Source: Metabacillus halosaccharovorans (GTDB taxonomy: Bacteria; Bacillota; Bacilli; Bacillales; Bacillaceae). Taken from it: 64,000 nucleotides of DNA. The notes beneath the pieces are model-generated. The model ran no database searches. It saw only the letters and a program-made list of their open reading frames with translations, and was not told where the DNA came from. Shown in pieces: positions 30,375 through 40,014 of the stretch; within the stretch, counting starts at the first letter, position 1, and each line of letters begins with the position of its first letter. The stretch is from contig NZ_KV917372.1 of the NCBI RefSeq assembly GCF_002019635.1, positions 2,028,290 to 2,092,289 of the forward strand. The letters run 5' to 3'. The translations under genes and the position numbers were made by a program.

Positions 30375-31498
30375 ACGATCACCTCATTAGACTGTGCTAA
30401 ATTTCTCGTTACAGAGAATGCTCTCACATAGTTTTCATCTATCTTTTTCTTTAAAATAAAATCCCTTATCATCGTTCCTGTTTTAGGAGCAAGCAGGATT
30501 CCGTTTCGGTAATGTCCTGTTGCAAATAGAATATTATCATCTTCAGGATGCACCCCAATATAAGGTTTTCCATCCTCTGACTGTGGCCTTAACCCTGCCC
30601 AGGTGCTTATAAGTTGTGCAGAAGATAACCCAGGCACAAGCGGGGAGACCTTTTCAATTAACGCATGAATTCCTCCTAAAGATGGTGTCGTACTCCAGTC
30701 ATCCTCTACCATCGTGGCACCAACGACAAATCTTCCATCACCTTTGGGAACAATATAGCAATGATCATAAAAAATTGTCTTTTCCAAATGCAAAGTATTA
30801 CTTTTTACTGCCAGGCATTCTCCTTTAACAGGCTTCATCCTATTTGGTAACCCTAACTGTTTAAAGAAGTAACCGCTCCAAACGCCATTCGCTATAACTA
30901 CTTTATTACAAGTAAAATCTCCTTGTGGTGTACTGAGTATATAGTCATTGACCGATGCTTTTTTTATGGACTGAACGGGAGCATTCTCGATAAAAGTTGC
31001 ACCAAGTAAACTAGCTGATTTTGTAAATGCCTCACAAACGTGTGTTGGTGAAACATGACCATCCTCGGGGATATGAAGTGCTCCTTCAATTTCACTTGAA
31101 ACAGAAGGTTCGTGATTTAAAACTGTTTCCCTTGTGTGCCATTCAAGTGCTTCATGATGTTGTACCGCATTTTTTAAAGCTATGGCTTCTTCTTGAGATA
31201 AAGCTACTTTATACATTCCTTTATCAACTAGTTGAATATGAATCTGAGAAAAATTAGAAAGTTCGTCTTGTAATAGATGATATTGTCGTTGACTTTCCTT
31301 CGCAAACTGGAAAAAAGCATCATTCTGTTCAAGTTCAGAATTCGCTCCAAGCATTCCTGCTGCAGCACTTGTCGCACCAGATCCCCCTTTATGACGATCC
31401 AACACAAGGACAGAGATACCTTCTTTTGCCAATTGGTAGGCAATCGATTGACCAATGATTCCGCCACCAACAATTCCTACATCATAGTGCTTGCTCAT
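30371..31498 (-). CDS. thiO: Glycine oxidase ThiO
   Basis: A 375-residue FAD-dependent oxidase that turns glycine into the imine used by ThiG. The FAD-binding start is VGIVGGGIIGQSIAYQLAKE; SGATSAAAGMLG follows, and STWAGLRPQSEDGKPYIG plus ATGHYRNGILLAP near the end are the second FAD-contact motifs. ATG at 31498 follows AGAGGAGAG and overlaps the 3' end of tenI by 17 bp. An aerobic thiazole route is implied, since ThiO needs oxygen. Confidence 0.93.
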   Translation of the reverse strand: MSKHYDVGIVGGGIIGQSIAYQLAKEGISVLVLDRHKGGSGATSAAAGMLGANSELEQNDAFFQFAKESQRQYHLLQDELSNFSQIHIQLVDKGMYKVALSQEEAIALKNAVQHHEALEWHTRETVLNHEPSVSSEIEGALHIPEDGHVSPTHVCEAFTKSASLLGATFIENAPVQSIKKASVNDYILSTPQGDFTCNKVVIANGVWSGYFFKQLGLPNRMKPVKGECLAVKSNTLHLEKTIFYDHCYIVPKGDGRFVVGATMVEDDWSTTPSLGGIHALIEKVSPLVPGLSSAQLISTWAGLRPQSEDGKPYIGVHPEDDNILFATGHYRNGILLAPKTGTMIRDFILKKKIDENYVRAFSVTRNLAQSNEVIV

Positions 31499-32099
31499 TG
31501 TATCTCTCCTCTACTACCTTTTTTAATTTCATCAATGCACTCTTGGGGTCTATGCTCTCCATGACATAAGACATAATAGCTACACCATGTACATTTGTTT
31601 GGTTTAGTTGATCAATTGTTTCAGGAGTAATTCCTCCTATTGCGATAACCGGTATCGTGACGTTTTTACAAATGTCCTTTAACTGCTCGACACCCCGAGG
31701 CAAAAGATCAACTTTACACGTTGTTTCAAAAATATGTCCATATAATAAATAATCTGCGCCTTCATTCTCACATTGAATCGCTTCCTCTAAAGAATGAATC
31801 GATCGGCCGATTCTAAATGAAGGCCTGTATTTTCTTACTTCTTGAATCGAAAAGCCATGGCTTGGTAAATGGAGATTAGGTATGTTATGTAAAACAGCCA
31901 CATCCATTCGATCATTTATGACAAGCTTTTCCTTTGGTACACCTTTGTCCACTAACACAGATAAGAGCTCCATAATGTCTGAAGCTGATTTTGTTTTTTC
32001 TCGAATATGGATATAATCAAATTCAGTGTGAATGATTGACAATCTAGATATCAGTTCATCTATGGATTGCTTACCATCTGTTATGACATGGAATTCCAA
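31482..32099 (-). CDS. tenI: Thiazole tautomerase TenI
   Basis: A 205-residue ThiE-like protein lacking thiamine synthase activity in B. subtilis, where it tautomerises the ThiG product. It reads DYIHIREKTKSASDIMELL, KLVINDRMDVAVLHNIPNLH, RSIHSLEEA, YLLYGHIFETTCK and IPVIAIGGITPETI. The TTG at 32099 is chosen: AGGTG lies six bases upstream and the product then starts (M)EFHVITDG, matching the B. subtilis start MELHAITD. An upstream in-frame GTG at 32108 overlaps that site. It is first in the operon; tenA, which precedes it in B. subtilis, is absent. Confidence 0.92.
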   Translation of the reverse strand: MEFHVITDGKQSIDELISRLSIIHTEFDYIHIREKTKSASDIMELLSVLVDKGVPKEKLVINDRMDVAVLHNIPNLHLPSHGFSIQEVRKYRPSFRIGRSIHSLEEAIQCENEGADYLLYGHIFETTCKVDLLPRGVEQLKDICKNVTIPVIAIGGITPETIDQLNQTNVHGVAIMSYVMESIDPKSALMKLKKVVEERYNEQAL

Positions 32100-32125
32100 T
32101 ACGATCACCTAGTTCTTTTATGGCA

Positions 32126-32162
32126 AATAAAAAAACCACTTTTCCATAGAAAAGTGGTTTTA
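32126..32162 (-). terminator. TPP-riboswitch terminator
   Basis: AAAACCACTTTT-CTATGG-AAAAGTGGTTTT followed by TTTATTTG. The 5' arm CCACTTTTC can pair with the GGGAAGTGG end of the aptamer, giving the competing fold. Confidence 0.88.
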
Positions 32163-32184
32163 CATACATTTATATATCATGCTG

Positions 32185-32290
32185 TAATCCACTTCCCTAC
32201 GCTGGTATGAACCAGATCAGGTTATAAGGGTCTTAAAGAATCACTTTAATCTCAGCCCATTGTATAGGGCTCCCCTAGCGGTTGATTGCC
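32185..32290 (-). ncRNA. TPP (THI-box) riboswitch of the thiamine operon
   Basis: Minus strand carries CTAGGGGAGCCC, GGGCTGAGA, GACCCTT, AACCTGATCTGGTTCATACC and AGCGTAGGGAAGTGG, the complete set of conserved THI-element segments in order. The variable P3 arm is short (TTAAAGTGATTCTTTAA). Bound TPP would favour the downstream terminator and switch off tenI-thiO-thiS-thiG-thiF-thiD-thiE. Confidence 0.96.
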
Positions 32291-32404
32291 AATATTTATT
32301 TGTTATTTACTATTATCATACCAAATGTGTGCGAACTTTCAAGAAATAATTGAATTAAAATAGAGTTTGAGACACTTTGTACTCTATTTTAATGTGAAAG
32401 TATA

Positions 32405-32429
32405 TCGTTCCATTGCGCTCCAGACACTA
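32405..32429 (-). repeat. Fragment of repeat family R
   Basis: ATCGTTCCATTGCGCTCCAG and the next five bases match the left end of the copy at 53205-53352 and then break off. It is a short relic in the gap between the thiamine leader and the antiporter gene. Confidence 0.6.
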
Positions 32430-32514
32430 TCGACTTAATAATAAATATTCAAAGATTAATCTTTATGAAAAAGCAATCATTATAAAATATACAAAATACA
32501 TTATCCTACATATA

Positions 32515-34362
32515 TCAGACTAACTCCAACTCCTGTTTAAGTTCATTTACATATTCTCTTGAGCCTGTGACGATGAGGCGGTCACCGAGTTTAAGGTCTG
32601 TATCACCGTGAGGTACAATGGAATCTTTTCCTCTGAAAATTCTTACGAAAATGATATCACCTGTAAACGGAAAGTTGCGTAATAAAATATCATCGTATTT
32701 TGGATTGTTTAAATTGATTTGGTAAAGAGTTGTTTCTTGGTTTGTTAAAATTCTCATGACACTTGGTGCTTCAATTAAAGCACGCAGTACTGTATTCGTA
32801 GATAGTAGTGTTGAGAAGATGTCGATTTCTTCATCTTTTAATTTACTTGCTAAATCTGGTGAACCAACACTCGCAATTACCCGATTAACTTGTTCTTCTT
32901 TTGCATACAGGGCAATCGCAGCATTTTTTTGTTCATCTCCAGTTGCCACAACGATCATATCAACATCAAATGCATTCTGTTCTTTTAAAGCATCAACCTG
33001 AAACTCACTTATTTCTTTAATTTCGAATAATGATTCAGCTATTTGCTTATCAATCTTGTCTTGTTGAATATGATAAACCGTTGTTTCATAAAGATCTGGA
33101 TTTAATTCCCTTGTAACAGGTAATGTCATTTGGTTTGCACCAATAAATGCCACTTTAATTTTTGTAGGCTCTGCTTCCGTTTTAGGGAACAGCTTTTTAA
33201 AGAATATTGGTGTCACAATACTCGTAATAACAGCAACTAAAATCAAGGCTCCTGACATTTGAGAAGTAATGATTTCCATCCTTTCCCCGATTGTCGCTGC
33301 TGCAATAACTAATGATAAGGTTGATGTTAACAAGAACCCTGAAGCTAAAGTGGTTTTCATGTCATACCATTTCTTCAAATACAACACGGGTACAATTTTA
33401 GAAATGAGTAAAGCGATAAACAATAATGGGATCAAAATGAAAATTTTAGGGTCTTGGAATAATGCCCATATATCTAAATCAACCCCAACCATTACAAAGA
33501 AAATCGGAATAAGGAAACCATATCCAAACGAATCAAGTTTTTGAACCATTTCTTTGTTAGGAGATAGGAGTGATACTAATACCCCCGCTAAAAAGGCTCC
33601 AAGGATATTTTCTGCCCCTATAGTCTCTGAGATTGCCACTAATAAAATGATTAAAGTAAAAACAGCACGAGTCCCAATTTGAATGGTTCCCTTTGACATT
33701 GTTTCAATGAACGACCGATTCATAAACGTTTTTCCTAAGAAGTAGAGCGCAACACCTGCTCCAAACAGAATGAGTAGCAGCCATGTATTGCTTTCTCCTC
33801 CTCCATATATAGAGGCAAAAACAGCAAGTAAAATCATCGTTACTAAATCAGCAATAACAGCGACCAGCAAAATAATTTGACCGATGTTGGATTTCATAAT
33901 GCCGGCATCCTTTAAAGTAGGAACAACAACACCAAGCGAAATGGTTGAAATGATCAATGTCATGAGGAAGGCATTGTCCATTAAACCGATCCATACAAAT
34001 ATGTAAGAAAGTAATAATGATAGGGCAAATATCCCCACAAAAATAACTGTTGAAACTAAGAATGTATTTGGAGCATTTTTCCCTGAAGGAAGCTTTTCTT
34101 TCTTCTTCCCTCCCGCAAATGCTGTAAAGTCGATTTCAAGTCCACTAAGAAACATAAGAAAGATAAAGCCAAGCATTGACAATGTCTCCAACCACATATC
34201 CTCGTGAACAATATTGAAGCCGCTTTTTCCAATAAATAACCCGATGATAATCTCAGCTACCACAACAGGCATAAAATTCAATTTTAAACGGTGGAGTAAA
34301 ATTGGGGTTAAAAAGGCTGCGAGAATAACAATAACTAATGAAGTTACAGAAGCTCCGTGCAT
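32515..34362 (-). CDS. yjbQ: Monovalent cation:H+ antiporter, CPA2 type with TrkA domains (YjbQ)
   Basis: A 615-residue membrane protein: about 12 helices (1-390) of the Kef/CPA2 fold, then a TrkA-N nucleotide-binding domain (KIKVAFIGANQMTLPVTREL, about 400-510) and a TrkA-C domain (about 530-615). Kef-type relatives exchange K+ or Na+ for protons under ligand control. The start is set at 34362 (MHGASVTS), six bases after AAGGAGG; nine upstream codons contain that site. Size fits B. subtilis YjbQ (614). It follows mgtE at 164 bp with a 12-bp inverted repeat between. Confidence 0.9.
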   Translation of the reverse strand: MHGASVTSLVIVILAAFLTPILLHRLKLNFMPVVVAEIIIGLFIGKSGFNIVHEDMWLETLSMLGFIFLMFLSGLEIDFTAFAGGKKKEKLPSGKNAPNTFLVSTVIFVGIFALSLLLSYIFVWIGLMDNAFLMTLIISTISLGVVVPTLKDAGIMKSNIGQIILLVAVIADLVTMILLAVFASIYGGGESNTWLLLILFGAGVALYFLGKTFMNRSFIETMSKGTIQIGTRAVFTLIILLVAISETIGAENILGAFLAGVLVSLLSPNKEMVQKLDSFGYGFLIPIFFVMVGVDLDIWALFQDPKIFILIPLLFIALLISKIVPVLYLKKWYDMKTTLASGFLLTSTLSLVIAAATIGERMEIITSQMSGALILVAVITSIVTPIFFKKLFPKTEAEPTKIKVAFIGANQMTLPVTRELNPDLYETTVYHIQQDKIDKQIAESLFEIKEISEFQVDALKEQNAFDVDMIVVATGDEQKNAAIALYAKEEQVNRVIASVGSPDLASKLKDEEIDIFSTLLSTNTVLRALIEAPSVMRILTNQETTLYQINLNNPKYDDILLRNFPFTGDIIFVRIFRGKDSIVPHGDTDLKLGDRLIVTGSREYVNELKQELELV

Positions 34363-34398
34363 CCTATCCCTCCTTTTTATTTTTTTCATAATTGAAAT

Positions 34399-34444
34399 GG
34401 TTGAATGCAGAAATGAAGATAATCGTATGTCACTGCATTCAACC
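34399..34444. repeat. Perfect 12-bp inverted repeat between mgtE and yjbQ
   Basis: GGTTGAATGCAG (34399-34410) and CTGCATTCAACC (34433-34444) enclose 22 nt. Only a weak T run follows on the minus strand; it may be an mgtE terminator or attenuate yjbQ. Confidence 0.6.
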
Positions 34445-34526
34445 TCATCATTTTTCTCTTTAGATAATTCTAGTTCCTATCATATACAAATTTAATTTTT
34501 AATTGTATTAATATGCTTGCTTGTTA

Positions 34527-35894
34527 TTAAATCAAATATTGCATAAACAATGTTGCCATTCCAAAATAAATTAAAATGCTAATAATATCATTAATCGTTG
34601 TAATAAAAGGTCCTGATGCAACAGCAGGGTCAACCTTTAGTTTGTGCATGATTAGCGGAATGAATGCTCCTGAAATGGTCGCAACTGTTAATGTAGCCAA
34701 AATAGACACACCTACTAATATTCCCAGAAAAAGCGTCCCCTTCCAAATAAAGACAGTGAGAGCAACAACAATTCCACATATTGTTCCTGTAATGAGTCCA
34801 GTTCCAGCTTCCTTGAATACCATTTTGCTTAAACTTTGATTTTCTGTATCTCCTAATGAAATTCTTCTAACAGCGACCGCTAATGCCTGTGTCCCAGTGT
34901 TACCGGCCATTCCCGCAATTAACGGAATAAAGACAGCTAAAATGGCAACTTTGTCTAAAGTTTCTTCAAAGCGTCCGATTAAACTTGCCGTAAACATTCC
35001 TAAGAATAATAAGATAATAAGCCATGGCAGTCTCTTTTTAGCTGCTGAAAACGGATTTCGATCTGTTGATCCAACATCGGAAACAGCGGCTAATTTTGAA
35101 TAGTCATCACTAGCCTCTTCATCAATAACATCAACGATATCATCAACTGTGATAATTCCTAATAAATGACCTTGAAAATCAACAACTGGAAGAGCTAAAA
35201 AGTTATAGTCCTTCATTTTTCTTGCGACTTCTTCTTGATCCTCAGCAACACTTACAGAATATACCCTCTCGCTCATAATCTCTGAAATCATTGTATCTGA
35301 ATCACTTATAATTAGATCTCTTAACGAAATAACTCCTGCCAGCTTCTCATCTTCATCAATGACAAACACATAATAAATGGTTTCTGCATTCGGTGCTTCC
35401 TGCTTCAATATTTGCATGGCAGAGTGAACGGTTTGATGGGCATGAATGGAGATATACTCAGTCGTCATAATACTACCTGCAGTATATTCTTCATAATGAA
35501 GCAACTCACGAATTTCTTCAGCTGCATCATCATCCATAATCGTTAAATAGCTTGCAACCTGATCTTTATTTAATTCATTCAATACGTCGACTGCATCATC
35601 CGCATACATCTGGGCAAGCATCTGTGCCGCAAATGTGGGATCCATTTCAGATAAATAGGTTTCATATTGACCGTCTTCATCCTCAATGTTTTCAAACAAT
35701 GCAGCCATTTCTTCAGGAGAAAGATATTGATATACTGTATTTCGTTGGTCAAGATCAAGTTTAATAAATACATTTGCTTGGTCATATGGATGTTGCTCTA
35801 AAAAAATGGACCGGAATTCATCCATATTTTTATCTGACAAACTTGTTAGAAGTGCTTCCACTTCATGTTCTGCCTGTTCTTTTATTTCTGACAT
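34527..35894 (-). CDS. mgtE: Magnesium transporter MgtE
   Basis: A 455-residue Mg2+ channel: N-terminal helical MgtE-N domain (about 20-125, LSPEEMAALFENIEDED), two CBS domains (about 130-255, with AGSIMTTEYISIHAHQTVHS and MSERVYSVSV), a connecting helix and five membrane helices (about 285-455, with AGNTGTQALAVAVRRISLG). The intracellular domains sense Mg2+ and close the pore. The conserved Asp of helix 5 is seen in FITTINDIISILIYFG. No M-box leader is visible upstream. ATG at 35894 behind GAGGAGGA. Confidence 0.93.
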   Translation of the reverse strand: MSEIKEQAEHEVEALLTSLSDKNMDEFRSIFLEQHPYDQANVFIKLDLDQRNTVYQYLSPEEMAALFENIEDEDGQYETYLSEMDPTFAAQMLAQMYADDAVDVLNELNKDQVASYLTIMDDDAAEEIRELLHYEEYTAGSIMTTEYISIHAHQTVHSAMQILKQEAPNAETIYYVFVIDEDEKLAGVISLRDLIISDSDTMISEIMSERVYSVSVAEDQEEVARKMKDYNFLALPVVDFQGHLLGIITVDDIVDVIDEEASDDYSKLAAVSDVGSTDRNPFSAAKKRLPWLIILLFLGMFTASLIGRFEETLDKVAILAVFIPLIAGMAGNTGTQALAVAVRRISLGDTENQSLSKMVFKEAGTGLITGTICGIVVALTVFIWKGTLFLGILVGVSILATLTVATISGAFIPLIMHKLKVDPAVASGPFITTINDIISILIYFGMATLFMQYLI

Positions 35895-36245
35895 AAGTTG
35901 TTCCTCCTCTCTTCTGGATCGATTGGATCGTTTATATTTATATGGAAAAATATTTTATGCGTTCGACAAAAACTTATATCCTTCTACATATTGTGCTTCT
36001 GTCCATAATAACTATAATATTCTATATACAAATGATGAATCAATAAGTTGACGACTATTTACACAAATGAAACATTTCTGAAAAGTTGAATGACCTGCAA
36101 CATAACAAAAAACAAAATAAATTGTACATTCCACATCTTTTTAAAAAGGATTCTTTGCAAATCGTTCACAATCCTTTAAGATTGTACATGATACAATGAA
36201 GATGGACTGTTTTTCAAGTTAAAAGATTTTAGAAAGGGATCGGCT
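35895..36245. other. Divergent promoter gap between mgtE and the RodA-type gene
   Basis: AT-rich; no gene and no magnesium riboswitch found. ATTGTACAT occurs twice on the plus strand (36121-36129 and 36182-36190), and GATACAAT at 36191-36198 may be the -10 for the rightward gene. Confidence 0.4.
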
Positions 36246-37421
36246 ATGACAAATGATAAATCCCCTCAACAACAAATAGATTATACGTTAATTTTTATAT
36301 TGTTTTTATTAGCGATTGTCAGTTCAGTCGCAATTAATAGTGCTGAATCAACATTACCAGCAACCCTGCAAAGCATCAATTTTTCGATGAAACAAATTCA
36401 GTGGTACATTATTGGTGCAGTTGCCATTGCAGTAACAATGCTCATTGACTATGATCGGTTTAGACAGCTTGCTTGGTATTTATATGGTTTTGGCTTTTTA
36501 CTATTACTTGGTTTAGAAATATTACCGGAAGGAATCGTTCAAACCATTAAAGGAGCAACAGCCTGGTATAAACTTGGACCATTTGGTAATTTTCAGCCAT
36601 CAGAGTTAATGAAAATTATCATTATTATCGTCTTGAGTAAGGTCGTTGCTGACCACCGAGAGAAGTATCCGCAAAATACAACAGCAGATGACTTTCTTCT
36701 TATCGGAAAAGTAGCTGCTGTTGCCGGCCCTCCTATACTATTGTTAATTAGACAACCCGATATGGGGATGACAATGGTATTTTGTGTAATTATTGCTTCT
36801 TTACTGCTTATCTCAGGCATTAAGTGGCGTATTATTCTGCCGGCTGTTATTACGTTTGTAGTAGGTGTTGGTACATTTCTTATTCTATTTTTTAAATACC
36901 CTGATATCCTTTTAAAATACATTCTAGGTGGTCAATCTTATCAATTGGACCGATTTTATGGTTGGTTAAATCCTTATGAATATTCAGGAGAACAAGGTTT
37001 CCAGCTTGTAAAATCACTCCTCGCTATCGGATCAGGAGAACTACATGGAAAAGGGTATAATAATTTAGAAGTTTATTTACCTGAGGCCCATACTGACTTT
37101 ATCTTTGCGATTATTTCTGAGCAATTTGGATTTATTGGCGGCAGTATCGTTGTATCGTTATTCTTTTTACTTATCTACAGAATGATTCACATTTCTCTGG
37201 AAAGTAATGATCCATTTGGCAGCTATTTATGTACCGGTGTTATCGGTATGATTACATTCCAAGTATTCCAAAACATCGGCATGACAATCGGACTTCTTCC
37301 GATTACCGGCTTACCATTACCATTTGTTAGCTACGGCGGTAGCTCACTGGCAACATATATGGTCGCAATCGGTATTGTTTTAAATGTCAGGTCTCGTACA
37401 AGAAAATACATGTTTGATTAA
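36246..37421 (+). CDS. SEDS-family peptidoglycan polymerase, RodA/FtsW type
   Basis: A 391-residue protein with about ten membrane helices. SEDS hallmarks: FNFQPSELMKI-type GNFQPSELMKIIIIIVLSK, LLIRQPDMGMTMVF, the extracellular YQLDRFYGWLNPYEYSGEQGF-like region, EAHTDFIFAIISEQFGFIGG and PITGLPLPFVSYGGSS. The aspartate in the PEAHTD loop is the catalytic candidate. SEDS proteins polymerise lipid II together with a class B PBP. The length fits RodA. No PBP gene is adjacent, so elongation, septation or sporulation use cannot be decided. Ribosome-binding site AAAGGGATCG precedes 36246. Confidence 0.9.
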   Translation: MTNDKSPQQQIDYTLIFILFLLAIVSSVAINSAESTLPATLQSINFSMKQIQWYIIGAVAIAVTMLIDYDRFRQLAWYLYGFGFLLLLGLEILPEGIVQTIKGATAWYKLGPFGNFQPSELMKIIIIIVLSKVVADHREKYPQNTTADDFLLIGKVAAVAGPPILLLIRQPDMGMTMVFCVIIASLLLISGIKWRIILPAVITFVVGVGTFLILFFKYPDILLKYILGGQSYQLDRFYGWLNPYEYSGEQGFQLVKSLLAIGSGELHGKGYNNLEVYLPEAHTDFIFAIISEQFGFIGGSIVVSLFFLLIYRMIHISLESNDPFGSYLCTGVIGMITFQVFQNIGMTIGLLPITGLPLPFVSYGGSSLATYMVAIGIVLNVRSRTRKYMFD

Positions 37422-37428
37422 GACAAGT

Positions 37429-37458
37429 GGTACTCTATTTCTAGAGTACCCTTTTTAT
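37429..37458 (+). terminator. Terminator of the SEDS gene
   Basis: GGTACTCTA-TTTC-TAGAGTACC followed by CTTTTTATT. Confidence 0.88.
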
Positions 37459-37491
37459 TACTAGCAAAACAAAGATATGAGGTGTCTACAT

Positions 37492-38226
37492 ATGAAAATC
37501 GATGTAATCGGTGATATACACGGATGTTATGCAGAGTTTGAAGAGTTAACGAAGAAATTGGGATATGATTGGGAATGTGGTATGCCTGTTCATCCTGAAG
37601 GACGTAAGCTCTCTTTTGTGGGAGATTTAACAGATCGTGGGCCAAATTCTATTAAGGTTATTCATATGGTTTACAAGCTTGTAAAAGAAAATCATGCCCA
37701 CTACTCACCTGGTAATCACTGTAATAAGCTTTATCGATTCTTTTTAGGTAATAAAGTTCAAATCACTCATGGACTTGAAACCACTGTTGCAGAATATGAA
37801 CAGTTAGCAACCGATGAGCAAGCTGATGTGAAAGCAAAATTCATGTGGTTATATGAATCTTCTCATTTATATCAAATTCTCGATAATGGCAAATTGATTG
37901 TTGCCCACGCAGGCATTCGTGAAGATTATATAGGAAAGAACACCAATGCTGTCAAAACCTTTGTGTTATATGGAGATATCACCGGTAAGAAAAACCCGGA
38001 TGGAACGCCTTTACGCCGCGATTGGGCTCAGCATTACCAAGGGAAACCAATGATTGTATATGGCCATACACCAATTAAAGAACCCAGACGGGTAAATCGT
38101 ACAATTAATATCGATACAGGAGCCGTTTTTGGTAATAAACTCACCGCCTTCCGTTACCCGGAAGAAGAACTTATTTCCGTCCCATCCAGCCTGCCATATG
38201 ATGAAACAAGATTCAGGGAAAAATAA
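37492..38226 (+). CDS. prpE: Bis(5'-nucleosyl)-tetraphosphatase PrpE
   Basis: A 244-residue metallophosphatase of the PPP type: GDIHGCY (motif I), [10 protein letters not shown] (motif II), SPGNHCNKL (motif III), plus HAGIRED and YGHTPIKEP histidines for the two-metal centre. B. subtilis PrpE (YjbP, 244 residues) hydrolyses Ap4A-type dinucleotides and dephosphorylates proteins, and influences spore germination. The ATG at 37492 lies seven bases after GAGGTG; five upstream codons of the open frame include that site. Confidence 0.93.
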   Translation: MKIDVIGDIHGCYAEFEELTKKLGYDWECGMPVHPEGRKLSFVGDLTDRGPNSIKVIHMVYKLVKENHAHYSPGNHCNKLYRFFLGNKVQITHGLETTVAEYEQLATDEQADVKAKFMWLYESSHLYQILDNGKLIVAHAGIREDYIGKNTNAVKTFVLYGDITGKKNPDGTPLRRDWAQHYQGKPMIVYGHTPIKEPRRVNRTINIDTGAVFGNKLTAFRYPEEELISVPSSLPYDETRFREK

Positions 38227-38250
38227 TGGAAGTTCAATTCACTATCAAAG

Positions 38251-38274
38251 GCCCTACTAATGATATAGTAGGGC
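38251..38274. terminator. Hairpin between prpE and yjbO
   Basis: GCCCTACTA-ATGATA-TAGTAGGGC in the gap between convergent genes; only short T runs. Confidence 0.6.
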
Positions 38275-39164
38275 TAACTAAGTAATTCTCTCATATCCTC
38301 AGGCATTTCCGCCTCAAATGTTAATTGCTTTTCTAACAAAGGATGCCAAAATGACAGCTGTGAACTATGAAGGGCCTGTCTTTTGATCTCGTATTCATTT
38401 CCACCGTATAATTGATCTCCACATAAGGGGTGCCCGAGTGAAGACATGTGCACTCGGATTTGATGAGTTCTGCCTGTTTCAAGGACCAGCTCTACAAGCG
38501 TTTTATCCTCCAGTCGTTGAATGACCTCATAATGAGTAACTGCCACCTGTCCATCTTCACAAACTTCTCTCTCGATAATACTATCTTTTTTTCGGCCAAT
38601 CGGAGCTGTTATCGTTCCCTTATCCAGAGTCAATACACCATGCACGACCGCTTTGTACGTTCGATGGATTTGCTTGGTTTTTTGTTGAGTAGAAAATAAA
38701 GAGTGAGCAAATCGGTGTTTCGCAACAAGCATAAGTCCTGATGTATCTTTATCTAATCGATTCACAATGTGAACGGTCGAAGGTATATGATGTTTTTCAT
38801 AATAATCAATCAATCCGTTCGCCAATGTTCCTATTGTATGCTCCCGGGACGGGATAGACGGGACATATGGCGGTTTATTAATCACTAAACAATGTTGATC
38901 TTCATAAACAATGTTAAATGGTACTTTGTCTGCCTGTAAGCCTGGGCCTCGTTCTTCCTCGGGAAAAATGATTGTTAGGACATCTCCTTCTTTTACCTTA
39001 TACCTAACAGTCACATGGTTAGAGTTAACTAATATGTCGCCGCCATTAAATTTTATATCTGTTAAAGCACGCTTAGAGATTTGCTTTGCTTTCACAAAGT
39101 CAAAGATGAGCATACCATCTTCTTCCTTGCGAATGGTCCACTTCAGATGAAACGCTCTGTCCAT
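38274..39164 (-). CDS. yjbO: RluA-family pseudouridine synthase YjbO
   Basis: A 296-residue-or-shorter frame whose supported start is the ATG sharing a base with the nadF stop at 39164, giving [11 protein letters not shown]. The N-terminal third is an S4-like RNA-binding region (ISKRALTDIKFNGGDILVNS); the catalytic motif is NRLDKDTSGLMLVAK with the essential Asp; HRTYKAVVHG and ETGRTHQIRVHMSSLGHPLCGD complete the family pattern. It makes pseudouridine in rRNA or tRNA; the exact site is unknown. It is co-translated with nadF. Confidence 0.9.
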   Translation of the reverse strand: MDRAFHLKWTIRKEEDGMLIFDFVKAKQISKRALTDIKFNGGDILVNSNHVTVRYKVKEGDVLTIIFPEEERGPGLQADKVPFNIVYEDQHCLVINKPPYVPSIPSREHTIGTLANGLIDYYEKHHIPSTVHIVNRLDKDTSGLMLVAKHRFAHSLFSTQQKTKQIHRTYKAVVHGVLTLDKGTITAPIGRKKDSIIEREVCEDGQVAVTHYEVIQRLEDKTLVELVLETGRTHQIRVHMSSLGHPLCGDQLYGGNEYEIKRQALHSSQLSFWHPLLEKQLTFEAEMPEDMRELLS

Positions 39165-39967
39165 TATCTTTCTGTATTTCCCACAAATGAATCTCGTACA
39201 CGATTCCAAAATGGAAATGGCTTAAATCGTGCAAATCGGACATTTTCATGAGCCACTCTACATTGAATGGACTTTACATCTTTATGCAGCAAGGTGAGAT
39301 GGTCAATCGTAACCTGAAAATCAACATCATTTACCGGCTTCAGCATACATGTATGGTGCTCAGGTAAAATTAATGGTGATCCAATTGTTCGAAAGACTCT
39401 GTTATTTATAGATGCCATTTCCGCCAATTGAATCGCCCGTAAAGAAGGATGTAAAATTGCTCCACCAAGCGCTTTATTATAAGCGGTACTTCCTGACGGT
39501 GTTGATATACATAATCCGTCACCTCTAAAGGTTTCAAACATTTGGCCTTTAATTTCAACGTTCATAACCAATGTTCCTTCAATACTTTTCACCGTACATT
39601 CATTGAGGGCCAAATACCTTGCCTCCCTGCCACCATCATTATGACGGACAATAACCTCTAAGATTGGATATTCAACAACCTGGTAAGGTGTTTTTGCTAT
39701 GGCAATCACAAGCTTTTCAATTTCCTCAGGTACCCAATCAGCATAAAATCCTAAGTGACCGGTATGTACTCCAATAAAGGCGGTTTTGTCCAGTCTACTT
39801 TTGTAGCGATGAAATGCATATAATAGCGTTCCATCCCCTCCAACTGAAATCACGATATCCGGACATTCTTCATCATATTCCAGCTGAAAATCAAGTAAAT
39901 AGGTTTTCATTTTTTGCATAATTGAGTTTGAAATTGGATCACCCTTTGATGAAATGGCAAATTTCAT
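39164..39967 (-). CDS. nadF: NAD kinase NadF
   Basis: A 267-residue enzyme that phosphorylates NAD to NADP. The GGDG motif lies in [16 protein letters not shown] (about 40-55), with [21 protein letters not shown] (NE motif) and [17 protein letters not shown] following. The ATG at 39967 matches the start of B. subtilis YjbN/NadF (MKFAxSSKGD) and has AAAGGGG upstream; ten upstream codons contain that site. It sits between yjbM and yjbO, as in B. subtilis. Confidence 0.94.
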   Translation of the reverse strand: MKFAISSKGDPISNSIMQKMKTYLLDFQLEYDEECPDIVISVGGDGTLLYAFHRYKSRLDKTAFIGVHTGHLGFYADWVPEEIEKLVIAIAKTPYQVVEYPILEVIVRHNDGGREARYLALNECTVKSIEGTLVMNVEIKGQMFETFRGDGLCISTPSGSTAYNKALGGAILHPSLRAIQLAEMASINNRVFRTIGSPLILPEHHTCMLKPVNDVDFQVTIDHLTLLHKDVKSIQCRVAHENVRFARFKPFPFWNRVRDSFVGNTER

Positions 39968-40014
39968 AGATACTACCCCTTTATTGTTTATTTTCATAAT
40001 AAGGCTAGTTCAGC

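Noticed and set aside
35895-36245. M-box magnesium riboswitch before mgtE
   Set aside because: None of the conserved M-box segments can be found in the leader.
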